From the NCBI RefSeq assembly GCF_009002475.1, contig NZ_AP019860.1, positions 7,020,501 through 7,084,500 of the forward strand: a stretch of 64,000 nt of DNA, in the 5' to 3' direction. Shown here piece after piece: positions 9,501-18,028 of this stretch; the stretch's first letter is position 1; the number at the start of each line of letters is the position of its first letter. Under the pieces are notes generated by a model, which worked only from the letters and a program-made list of their open reading frames with translations, was not told the origin of the DNA and searched no databases. The position numbers and the translations under genes were made by a program. This DNA comes from Candidatus Uabimicrobium amorphum. GTDB taxonomy: Bacteria > Planctomycetota > Uabimicrobiia > Uabimicrobiales > Uabimicrobiaceae.

Positions 9501-11984
9501 TCCTAAATCTGCATATTGGTCATAACTTTTTTCCGCTAAAGCCATCATCGTTTCGTATTTATTGATTTTTTTCTCATACTCACGTAGCAATCGTAGGCCA
9601 TTGATCGACAACCAGTGAAAATCTCGGTATAAAGATCCCCAATACTGCATTTGCATTTTATTGTCTTGTTCAACAGGTTTTGCGATCATCTTTTGTGCTA
9701 TTTGTGCTTCTAGCATTTGTACGCTTGGATGTACAAGACCTTTTCTTCGCAGTAGTTTTTTCTTATTTTGTTGCCATTGTACTTCTAGTATGTTGACATA
9801 GTTGCGCACCTGTTTTATGGCATCTGCTGTTGCATAAGGGGATGTGTGGCTGAGAATCAGTGCTATATCGTAAAATAGTTTTTTGTTGCTTAAATTTTTT
9901 TTCGCTTTTAAAAGTTTTGTTAAAGGAGTAACCACCTGCGAAAGGTTATCGGCACTTTCTCCATATTTTTTCGCTATTTGCAGCAAGAGTTGCACAGCTG
10001 CATTGAGACAAATTTGCGGTTCGTCTTGATTTAGTAGATGAACTAGGTGCGGAATGACATTTTGCGCCAAAGGCAGCTGTAAATGTGTTGTTGTGTCGTT
10101 AAAAATATATTTTCGTAGTGAGATACAAGCAGAACTGCGCAGATTCGCATAATCTTCATGCGTAAGATACAGTGGCGAAAGGAGTTTTGGATTCAGTACT
10201 TTGGTAGTGGGGAAAAACATAAAATCACCATCACCTCCCAATCCGTCATAACGAGGTTTATATGCGACTTCGATGCGATTGTTGTTTGCGAAAACATTGG
10301 TGATGTAATAGCCAAGTTGTGAAGCCAAAATCGTACCATCCGCACGTCCTACCAAACCATGTAAAGCCTGTAGTAAGTTTGCTGTAAGTAACGAATGTCC
10401 TTCACGATTTCGAAACTTGTACGCATAGGTTGTAGAAGTTTTTTCCCATTGCTTTGCCTCTCCTCTAAACCCACCGGTGATCACTTGAAAAGCACGACGA
10501 TGGAATACGCGGTTTAAATTATCTCCGCCACGCAACACTGAATCTTCATTTGCAAAATGGGAAAAATCAGGTCGATACTGTTCTTCGAGTAGTGTTTGAC
10601 TATAACAACTGTCTAATACCATTAGTGTATGGCGCGCAGTGAAAGACTCCAAGATTTCTGCCATCTTTTTTAGTGGGATCATACTCTGAGTGACTGTTTT
10701 CCCAGAAGCTTGAGAGTAACTGTCCGCACAAACAATGTGTCCAGGCGCACCATGCCCCGTATAGTAGAAAAACAGTGCATCTTGCGGATTTATTTTGCTG
10801 CCCAATTCCCACAAGCAACTGTTTATCACACTCTTCGTTACGCGATCAACTATTCTCCACTCCACGTTACCTTGCGGAATTTGCGGTTTACGATCGGTGA
10901 GTAATACTACATTTGTGAAGTTATAACGTGAATCCAGCACCGCCGCAATTCTCGCAGCATCAAGTTGAAGCCCTTTTAGGGGCGTAAAATGATCATACCT
11001 GTTGATCCCGACAATCAAAGCACAGCACTTTGAATATTTTAACTCCGCAGGAAAGTCCTCACTTGGTCCAAGAATGTTTAAACCGCCAAGGCTACGTTTC
11101 GCAATGTTGGTTCTCCACGACTTTCGGCCGTAAAGACTTTTGTTTGTTTTTTGAGGAACAAAAGTTTGGAATGAGTGTTGGTCGATAATCTCTAAGGCAG
11201 CGAGCAGTGTAAATTTTATTGGTTCATTTACCACAGGTAAAAGCCGTTGTAAATCTGTACGAATAGCTTCCCCTTGCTTTCCCCATCCTTCTAATTTCTC
11301 TAAGGCCATGTACCTTTGATTTTCCTCTTTGGATTGAAGTTGCTGTACGAGTTGGCGTAGTTGTTTTTTAGAAACGCGTACTTCGCTGATTTTGTGATCA
11401 TCCTCTGAATGACTACGTTGCCTTAGCATTTTTGTTCTCAATTCTTGCTCTTGTCGTGCAATTTTTTCTCGTAGTTTTGCCTCAGCTCTTAATCTTTTAT
11501 TTTGCAGATCTTTTTTTATTTGTTGTTTTTTGGCTTCTTGTACCGCCTGTTGTCGTTTTTCCCAAGTATTATATTGCGAAAATACATAAACCATTCGCTT
11601 TACCGCCGTAAACACGGCTGTTTTTTCACACTCTTGTGATGGCACATCGATCTCAAAGGAACCCACTTTATCATTATTCGCAAGATCGCTATCTTCAACT
11701 TCAATGCGCAACTTGTCACCGACCACCAAGTTGCAATTAACAAAGATTTTATGTGCTACATTGTAGGCATTTTTATAAACGGCAGAGGTGTATACTTTTT
11801 TTTGTTTTGCGTCGCGTACAATAAAAACTTTTATGACAAGATCCGGCTTACCGCCAAAGCTGTCCCAGCTATGACCATTACCCTTCTTTTCCGCTACTTC
11901 AAGATTCGTAATGTATAAATACCGATTTTCAGCAGCTAGTGAGCTGACGAGTAGAAAAAACAATGTAACTAGTAGATTTTTCAT
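6507..11984 (-). CDS. Exported C2-like / caspase-like peptidase / 21x WD40 protein (paralogue 2)
   Basis: An 1825-residue paralogue of the downstream gene with the same architecture. ATG at 11984 follows AAAGG at good spacing. A signal peptide (KNLLVTLFFLLVSSLAA) is followed by the C2-like domain, then a Q/K/R-rich coiled coil (about 140-200). The caspase-like domain (about 320-580) has His in YYTGHG (~411) and Cys in LDSCYS (~460). HEAT-like helices follow, then 21 WD40 repeats (three propellers) and the conserved tail (PNVV, LRIDKNMDPV). Only 33 bp separate it from the next gene, so the two are probably co-transcribed. Blades 17-20 have nearly identical DNA, showing recent internal amplification. 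The dyad is intact, so activity is likely. The role is inferred to be signal-triggered proteolysis outside the cytoplasm. Confidence 0.9.
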   Translation of the reverse strand: MKNLLVTLFFLLVSSLAAENRYLYITNLEVAEKKGNGHSWDSFGGKPDLVIKVFIVRDAKQKKVYTSAVYKNAYNVAHKIFVNCNLVVGDKLRIEVEDSDLANNDKVGSFEIDVPSQECEKTAVFTAVKRMVYVFSQYNTWEKRQQAVQEAKKQQIKKDLQNKRLRAEAKLREKIARQEQELRTKMLRQRSHSEDDHKISEVRVSKKQLRQLVQQLQSKEENQRYMALEKLEGWGKQGEAIRTDLQRLLPVVNEPIKFTLLAALEIIDQHSFQTFVPQKTNKSLYGRKSWRTNIAKRSLGGLNILGPSEDFPAELKYSKCCALIVGINRYDHFTPLKGLQLDAARIAAVLDSRYNFTNVVLLTDRKPQIPQGNVEWRIVDRVTKSVINSCLWELGSKINPQDALFFYYTGHGAPGHIVCADSYSQASGKTVTQSMIPLKKMAEILESFTARHTLMVLDSCYSQTLLEEQYRPDFSHFANEDSVLRGGDNLNRVFHRRAFQVITGGFRGEAKQWEKTSTTYAYKFRNREGHSLLTANLLQALHGLVGRADGTILASQLGYYITNVFANNNRIEVAYKPRYDGLGGDGDFMFFPTTKVLNPKLLSPLYLTHEDYANLRSSACISLRKYIFNDTTTHLQLPLAQNVIPHLVHLLNQDEPQICLNAAVQLLLQIAKKYGESADNLSQVVTPLTKLLKAKKNLSNKKLFYDIALILSHTSPYATADAIKQVRNYVNILEVQWQQNKKKLLRRKGLVHPSVQMLEAQIAQKMIAKPVEQDNKMQMQYWGSLYRDFHWLSINGLRLLREYEKKINKYETMMALAEKSYDQYADLGEEETGYYMKQEKAFRECGAYAGEALHHIRDLKGVEDLRKKAQGFARLAYIKRKEMWRSSRYSHTKSVTSISFSPDGKILASASKDQTIGLWDVAIGKRMAKISVNKPALFAKFSPDGESFAYSLSNRTIRLRDVKTGKKQVKITGHTDDINAMDFHPGGKMIVSASSDQTIRLWNIQTGKEVMKIEGHSAAVNSVCFNFNGKTIASGSSDGTIKIWDTQTGKEKKTITTRLGDVKTVRFSPDGNTVVSISNNRIQLWRLTTGKEITKGFARYRDISCVCFAPNGKQITFGSNNGILYLFDLATRKEVTQITTQANAIHAVAFSPDGQTLACGVENGTLILWDVENDHEISNLNGHTNTINALCFSPDKNTIASSSVDTTIRLWDTITGKQMITFTGHTNTVQSICFNPNGTILASGSKDFTVRLWDVVTGREIHKIKAHDNTTLSVRFSPSGKVLATGSADATIGLWDVTTGTKILTMRGHTREVSSVCFSPDGKILASASEDKTIRLWDIKTGKELKKLVDHTGMVSSACFSPNGKILASGSSDHTVKLWDVATGEVIDTLIGHTYWVLSVCFSADGKKLVSGGTDGTMRLWEMDTRKLYKTIQHSRWVSAVCFSPNDEILASASIDGVIRLWDSGTVKEIRKIGGHVDTVNSVCFHPKEKVLASGSSDKTVKLWDISKNKQVENFTNHAQAVNTVHFSHDGTFLASGSSNGYIKLWNIKNGWQINEFEACDKSVNSVCFSPDGKTIVSAADDAELKLWDIVTRQQIRKFTGHKAAVNSVCFSSDGEAIVSASNDATLRLWNVATGRQIRKFTGHTAAVNSVRFSPDGKSIVSASNDTTLRFWNVATEQQVRIFTGHVGAVNSVRFSPDGKSIVSVSNDATLRLWDIATGKEMAKISKFATKVNTLDFTTDGKSFFTGADDGAIRLWRFFVNKKLNNNEEIPLSWAKKSAKISRPNVVSEILLLNALRKNPRRFAQRLFGLRIDKNMDPVVYKQRK
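6820..7330 (-). repeat. 126-bp WD40 blade repeats with high DNA identity
   Basis: Inside the second caspase-WD40 gene, four consecutive 42-codon blades (VNSVCFSPDGK/SIVSASNDATLRLW type) are almost identical at DNA level. For example, AAACAATGCTTTTACCATCA recurs 126 bp apart. Other blades in the gene are far more diverged, so this block was amplified recently. Confidence 0.85.
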
Positions 11985-12300
11985 AGCGACCTTTGCCTAT
12001 AAAATTTTTTGTTCTTGATCGTTTTTAGATGTTACCGACTTTCGGCAATCATTATTAGGATTTTCTGACACCAGTGGCGCAAAAATACGCTTGATCAATT
12101 ATATTAAAATACTTTAACTCCATAAAATCAAAATTTTAGATACAACTCAAATTTTTTGAAGTATATAAATAACCAACAAAATAACAATTCTTAGCACCTA
12201 CACCAAAAGACATAAAAATTATCGTAGGGAACTAAAAAGCCTTGTGGTATAAAATTACTCTATCAATTTAGTTAAAATCCTAGCGATGCAGGAGATTATC
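11985..12300. other. Divergent intergenic region
   Basis: About 315 bp of AT-rich DNA lies between the divergently transcribed caspase and kinase clusters. It must hold the promoters of both, but I cannot pick convincing -35/-10 pairs. No coding sequence or strong hairpin is seen. Confidence 0.5.
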
Positions 12301-15300
12301 TTGGACGAAAAGGAAAAATTATTGCCGAAAATGAATGAGGCATGGCAAGAAAAATTGCTGCAAGAAATGAAGAAGGCATGGCAAGACCAAGACTGGGAAA
12401 AAGCCGAAAATTATAGTCGCCAGCTGATAAAAATGAACCCGAAAAGTAGCAAAAATTATTACAATCGAGCTCTCATTCAAATGAAACGCGACAAATGGCA
12501 AGGCGTACAAAAAGATTTAGAGCGGGTTCTGGCTTTAGACCCAGAGCATACAGGTGCACAAGATCTTTTAAAAGAAACAAAGAGGCATCTTCGAAGCAAA
12601 GAAAAAGTCACTCATACATCGACACAAACGCACTCTTCAAATACATCCTCCTCTACTGACGCTACGCATTGGCAACCAGGACAAATTATAGACGACCGCT
12701 ATGAGACAATAAAAGTACTTGGAAAAGGAGCGATGGGCGAAGTCTATCTTGTTCATCACCTATTGTGGGACATAAAGCTTGCGGTAAAAATGCCTTTGCC
12801 AAAGATTTTGTCTTCGCCAAAAGCTACGGAACGATTTACTCGTGAAGCGCAAATTTGGGTAGACATAGACAAACATCCCAACGTTGTCACGGCCTACTAC
12901 GTACGAAAACTAGACGGTTTACTGCGTATTTTTACTGAATATGTCGATGGTTGCGACTTGAAGACCTACATAGAAAAATCTGCCATTGGTACATTTACCG
13001 AGGGACTCGATATCGCGATCCAAGTTGTTCGTGGTATGGCACACACTCACGAAAGCAATTTAGTTCATCGCGATCTTAAAAGCGCCAATGTGATGATCTC
13101 GCAATCTGGAGAGGTCAAAGTAACAGATTTGGGACTGGCCAAAGCGACTGCGTTAGCGGAAATTTCTATCGAGGAAAGTGAGGTAGAAGCTTGCGCACAG
13201 CTAACCATTGCTGGCAAAGCAATGGGAACCATCGCCTACATGCCCCCCGAACAATGGCGCGGTTCCGAGATAGATTTTCATGCCGATATTTATGCGTTCG
13301 GTTGCATTCTGTATGAGATTTTTTGCCATCGTTTGCCATTTATCAAAGACAATGAAGACACTCGTAGTGATTTTGTGGCGTATAAGCATATGCATAATTT
13401 CGTGAAGGCTCCTGCTCCCGAGAGTATTAAAGACCCAAAGCTATCATGGCAAACGATTCCTAATGCGTTGGCGCAACTTATGATGAATTGCTTGGAAAAA
13501 GAACCAGCAAATCGCCCGCAAAGTTTTCGCGAAATAGAGAAAATTCTATTGCAAATTTATTATCAAATCACTGCAAAATCTTATCCAGACAAAACAGTGG
13601 CTAAATTAAAACAGCACGCCGCGGACCTCAACAACAAAGCCCTTTCCTACTTCGACTTGGGGCGAAAAGAAGAAGCAATGGAGTTGCTGGAGGAGGCTGT
13701 TACAACAAACTCTTTGTGCGTATCAGCCGTTTTAAATTATAGATGTATGCAATACCGTAAAGAAGGACTCTCCTCTGAAGGTTTTACAGAAATCCTAGAG
13801 TGGGCCAGGCATTGTTCTCCTGAACATACTGGACCAGATGTATTGGAAAGTCTGTTTTTTCGAAAACCGTTGCGATCTTTTTCTCAAGAAGCTAGTAGGC
13901 CAGCGGCCATTACGCCCGATGGGCGTTTTCTCATTTTGACAGATGAAGAGTATACTTTAAAAGTTTACGATATTGGCAGTGGAGAATCTCTACATAGCCT
14001 CCGTGGTCACAGTGCGAAAATTACCTATATAAATGTTGCGCCTGGTGGACGTTTTGCTATATCTAGTAGTGAGGATAAAACTCTACAGATGTGGGATCTT
14101 GATAGCGGAAAATCTATTTGTACTCTCTGTGGTTATGAAGACGAAATTGTACATGCGGTTATTACATCCGATGGGTGTGTGGCTATTTCTGTTAGTAAGA
14201 AAGATGTTCTCAGAATCTGGGATGTTAAAACAGGGCAATTAATGCATAAACTTTGTGGCGATGACCAAATGTATACTACCTTTGAATTTATACGTTTGGA
14301 ATCCGATGAGCGTCTCGCTATTTCTTGCTTTCGCGAAAGTGATAGACCCCTAATAAAAGTTTGGGATATCCACAGTGGACAACTGATGTTCTCATCCTCA
14401 GGTAACCTTATAAAAATTACACCTGATGGGCGTTTGGCTATATATCCAGGCCAAAATCACGCTTTATTAGTTTGGGATCTTAACCGTAAGCAGTTAGTCC
14501 ATACGCTCTCAGGTCACACAGAACAAATTCTCAGTATAGAAACCTCTCCTGATGGACTCTTTGTCATTTCGGGGAGCAAAGACAAAACTCTGAAAGTTTG
14601 GAATGTAGAAAATGGGCAGTGTGTACATACACTCTCTGGTCATAAAAGTGACGTTACAAGTATTAACATTGTACCTAATGGAAGCTTAGCAATTTCTTGT
14701 TCTAGCGCATGGCTTGCACCACCTAATTACAAGATTGTACGGCCAGCTTTTTATGACACAACCCTGCGTATTTGGGATATCAAAAGTGGACAGCTAGTGC
14801 ATGAGCTATCTGGCCATACAGGCCATATTACAAGTATTGCCTTCACGCGTGATGGACGCCTTATGGTTTCTGGCAGCAGAGATAAAACCCTTAGAATTTG
14901 GGACCTTGAGAGTGGACAGTGTATGTGTACTCTCTGTGGTCATGAGTATGGAACTGAAGTTGTTATAGCAGAAAATGGAAATTTTGCTATTTCTGAGGAA
15001 TATTATAACACTAATGAGACTGATGAAACAGTATCTAGTATTAGCCAAGGAAACTGGTTTGTTTGGAATCTTGAGATCGAGACGACAAAGATAGAGAAGT
15101 GTTTGCTTTACGAGCAAATAATTTCTTCTATGGAAACTATGAAGATCGAAAAAAGAGCCCGAGATTTAAAAGCAAAGATACAACAACAATGGCAAAGTAA
15201 AAATTATTTGGTCGCATGGAAAAATGTGCAAGAGTTAAAAAAAACGTCGGGTTATGAACAAGACAAAGAAGTTTTAAACGCTACCTATGCTGTCTCTGAA

Positions 15301-17934
15301 GTTCTTCAATACCAAAGAAATACAATATATAGAGGATGGTTTTATGGTTTTTTAGCGAAAAATGTACATTGCGAAACCATCGCTGGGCATTTGGTTTTTG
15401 GCAGTAATTCAGATCATGATTTTCTAATATGGGATATAAGAAGTAAACAATTAATTCACAGGTTCTCCGGTCATACAACGGACATTACACACATAGCAGC
15501 GACACGAGATGAAAATTTTGCTATCTCTGCGAGTAAAGATAAAACGGTACACATATGGGATGTAAATAAAAAACAACGAGTACATACATTCTCGGGATCA
15601 GGTCCCGTTGCAATTGCTGGTGGACGCTTTGCTATTTTTTGCCAAAAGAATAACTTACAAGTGTGGGATATCAAAAATAAACAACCGCTCGGTAGATTTT
15701 CTGATCACACAGGAGAAATTACAAGTTTAGCAGTTACACCTGACGAACGCTTGGTTCTTTCTACTAGTTATAGCCGCGATCGCAATGACAACTCTCTGTC
15801 GATTTGGAATATCATAAGTGGAGAATCTGTCTCAACTTTATCCATACATAAAGAGTGTATTCGCATTGATAGCATCGTTGGAAACTTTGTTATTTCAAAG
15901 AAAGATGGCCTATTTCAAGTATGGGACATCCCTTCTGAGCAGTTGATGCTTACCTTCTACATGGATTATCTAGCAATCACACCAGGCGGACGTTTCGCGA
16001 TTGGAGCGCGATATAGCACTCTTTTTATTTGGGAGACGAAGAGTAAGAAGTTGCTACACGAGCTTTCTGGCCATCTTGCTAAAATTACCAGTATCGCCAT
16101 CACACCTGATGCACGTTTTGTGATTTCAGGTAGTGATAAAACCATTCAAATATGGGACATTGCCAGCGGAAAACAGTTGAGTAAACTATACGGAGATACA
16201 AAACCCATCACGAGTATCAAAATTACATCTGATAGTCGCTTTGCTATTTCTAGAGATGGTAAAGCTTGGCAATTTGATTGGCACTGGGAAAAAGACAAGG
16301 TAGACATTGATGATTACCAAATAAAAGAAAAACTAACCAACGGAGCCACAGGAGAAATATATTTAGCACATGATAAAAACAGAAACACGCAAGTGGTACT
16401 TAAAGTGCTAGATAAAAATATCTTCAAAAATTTAGAAATGCTTGAGAGGGATGTGAAAATCTACAAAACAATGGCATATCCCCCCAATACAGTGGGATTT
16501 TTGGGTTGGGGAAATTTTGATGATGCAAAAGTGTTTATAGCAATGAAATATACGGAGGGCCCAAATTTACAAAAATGGATAGCTGACAATATGTCCATTG
16601 CAAACAGTATGAAAATTGTATTTGCGCTAATCCGTGCATTAAAATATATGCACACTCACAAAATTCTTCATCTCAGTCTACAACCTTCCAAAATTTTAAT
16701 AGACAAACAAAGTGGCGAAGTAACGCTACTAGGTTTTTCTACCAGAAAATATACAACAAACCCCGCTTCTTTGATACGTAACTTCATGGCACCAGAGCTA
16801 ATTCAAAATAGTGAGAACATAAGTTTGCAAGCAGATATATATTCACTGGGAGCTATTTTATACTATCTTCTAAGTGGTCAAATTCCATATGGAGAAATCA
16901 AAGAAACATCCAAGATGTTAGATGTGAAACTCAAGCAAACTTTATCTCTCGACAATGAAGCCAATATTTTCACCGAAATTGTTCAAAAGGCAATGGTCCC
17001 AGAACCACAAAAGCGCTATAAAAATGTCAGTCACATGGCCCATGCGCTGCAAAGAGCAGTAAATTCCTATGTGACAAATGGTAACATCGACTTTGATGAA
17101 TTTGCCGTAAATAAATTCGCCAAAAAAGCAGATATTACAAAAAACAAAGTGATCTTATTGCAACATCTCCATTATAACGCCCAGGTAGTCTTTAAAGTTT
17201 TACCTAAAACGAATGACGCAAAGAATGTAGCAAAAAATCCCCAAGCACAAGAGCTTTTTGAAAGAAAAATACAGCATATGCGTAAAACATTGGTGCACCC
17301 AAATATCATACGCATTTTTGGATGGCATCGAAGAGCAGAGCTAGCATGTCTCGTTATGGAGTATTTCAATGCTTGGAGTTTAGAACAGCTAATAACAAAA
17401 CTTGGAGTCATTCCATTGAAATATTGTATACAGATATCTATTTGTATTGCCAATACGTTAAACTATATGCATAGCCATAAAATTTATTATTCCGATGATC
17501 TCACACCTTCTAATATTCTTATAGGTAAACAAACTGGCATCGTAAAAGTAAGAGTGAGAATGGAGCAAGAAAATTTTTCCGCAGTGAACCTGAATAAACA
17601 AACAATTGATTTTGTATTTACGCTATACTGGGCTCCTGAGTTTATAGAACAAAATGAAAAATCTAAGCAGGCTGACATATACTCCTTAGGTGCTATTTTA
17701 TACCACACAGTTGCTAATCAAGCGCCTTATTATGAGCCAAATATACATCCAATAGATCTTGCGATGAAGAAAATAAACCAAGATCCTGTCCCTGTTCAAC
17801 AATTGCGAAAAAATGTACCAGATGCCTTAGCCAAGATTATACATAAAGCTCTTTCGAGAGACCCGAAAAAGCGCTATCAAAGTAGTTATGAGCTTGCAAA
17901 AGAATTACAAAAAGTTTTAGATGTTATAACGTAA
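12301..17934 (+). CDS. TPR / Ser-Thr kinase / WD40 / double pseudokinase protein (copy 1, intact)
   Basis: About 1877 residues. I prefer TTG at 12301: AGGAG sits 7 bases upstream and is conserved in all three paralogues, whereas the ATG at 12286 precedes that site and is ACG in copy 2. Order: a TPR-like segment (about 15-100), a Thr/Ser-rich linker, and an active Hanks kinase (about 134-410) with GKGAMGEVY, VK lysine ~163, HRDLKSAN (Asp ~258), DLG (~276) and MPPEQW. A TPR-like piece and WD40 propeller(s) follow (about 540-900), then a helical linker and a second propeller set (about 990-1325). A second kinase-like domain (about 1337-1600) has HLSLQPSK in place of HRDLKPxN and no DFG. A third (about 1609-1877) has SDDLTPSN and no DFG. 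The last two look like pseudokinases. No TM segment is seen, so it is probably cytosolic: one writer kinase on a large scaffold. Confidence 0.9.
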   Translation: MDEKEKLLPKMNEAWQEKLLQEMKKAWQDQDWEKAENYSRQLIKMNPKSSKNYYNRALIQMKRDKWQGVQKDLERVLALDPEHTGAQDLLKETKRHLRSKEKVTHTSTQTHSSNTSSSTDATHWQPGQIIDDRYETIKVLGKGAMGEVYLVHHLLWDIKLAVKMPLPKILSSPKATERFTREAQIWVDIDKHPNVVTAYYVRKLDGLLRIFTEYVDGCDLKTYIEKSAIGTFTEGLDIAIQVVRGMAHTHESNLVHRDLKSANVMISQSGEVKVTDLGLAKATALAEISIEESEVEACAQLTIAGKAMGTIAYMPPEQWRGSEIDFHADIYAFGCILYEIFCHRLPFIKDNEDTRSDFVAYKHMHNFVKAPAPESIKDPKLSWQTIPNALAQLMMNCLEKEPANRPQSFREIEKILLQIYYQITAKSYPDKTVAKLKQHAADLNNKALSYFDLGRKEEAMELLEEAVTTNSLCVSAVLNYRCMQYRKEGLSSEGFTEILEWARHCSPEHTGPDVLESLFFRKPLRSFSQEASRPAAITPDGRFLILTDEEYTLKVYDIGSGESLHSLRGHSAKITYINVAPGGRFAISSSEDKTLQMWDLDSGKSICTLCGYEDEIVHAVITSDGCVAISVSKKDVLRIWDVKTGQLMHKLCGDDQMYTTFEFIRLESDERLAISCFRESDRPLIKVWDIHSGQLMFSSSGNLIKITPDGRLAIYPGQNHALLVWDLNRKQLVHTLSGHTEQILSIETSPDGLFVISGSKDKTLKVWNVENGQCVHTLSGHKSDVTSINIVPNGSLAISCSSAWLAPPNYKIVRPAFYDTTLRIWDIKSGQLVHELSGHTGHITSIAFTRDGRLMVSGSRDKTLRIWDLESGQCMCTLCGHEYGTEVVIAENGNFAISEEYYNTNETDETVSSISQGNWFVWNLEIETTKIEKCLLYEQIISSMETMKIEKRARDLKAKIQQQWQSKNYLVAWKNVQELKKTSGYEQDKEVLNATYAVSEVLQYQRNTIYRGWFYGFLAKNVHCETIAGHLVFGSNSDHDFLIWDIRSKQLIHRFSGHTTDITHIAATRDENFAISASKDKTVHIWDVNKKQRVHTFSGSGPVAIAGGRFAIFCQKNNLQVWDIKNKQPLGRFSDHTGEITSLAVTPDERLVLSTSYSRDRNDNSLSIWNIISGESVSTLSIHKECIRIDSIVGNFVISKKDGLFQVWDIPSEQLMLTFYMDYLAITPGGRFAIGARYSTLFIWETKSKKLLHELSGHLAKITSIAITPDARFVISGSDKTIQIWDIASGKQLSKLYGDTKPITSIKITSDSRFAISRDGKAWQFDWHWEKDKVDIDDYQIKEKLTNGATGEIYLAHDKNRNTQVVLKVLDKNIFKNLEMLERDVKIYKTMAYPPNTVGFLGWGNFDDAKVFIAMKYTEGPNLQKWIADNMSIANSMKIVFALIRALKYMHTHKILHLSLQPSKILIDKQSGEVTLLGFSTRKYTTNPASLIRNFMAPELIQNSENISLQADIYSLGAILYYLLSGQIPYGEIKETSKMLDVKLKQTLSLDNEANIFTEIVQKAMVPEPQKRYKNVSHMAHALQRAVNSYVTNGNIDFDEFAVNKFAKKADITKNKVILLQHLHYNAQVVFKVLPKTNDAKNVAKNPQAQELFERKIQHMRKTLVHPNIIRIFGWHRRAELACLVMEYFNAWSLEQLITKLGVIPLKYCIQISICIANTLNYMHSHKIYYSDDLTPSNILIGKQTGIVKVRVRMEQENFSAVNLNKQTIDFVFTLYWAPEFIEQNEKSKQADIYSLGAILYHTVANQAPYYEPNIHPIDLAMKKINQDPVPVQQLRKNVPDALAKIIHKALSRDPKKRYQSSYELAKELQKVLDVIT

Positions 17935-18028
17935 AAGAATTACTGTAAAAATTGGATAAAGCCACAGGAGTCGCAGAGAAAATTATAATTTGTTAGAGCC
18001 AGTAATTATAACGACGCAGGAGATTATC

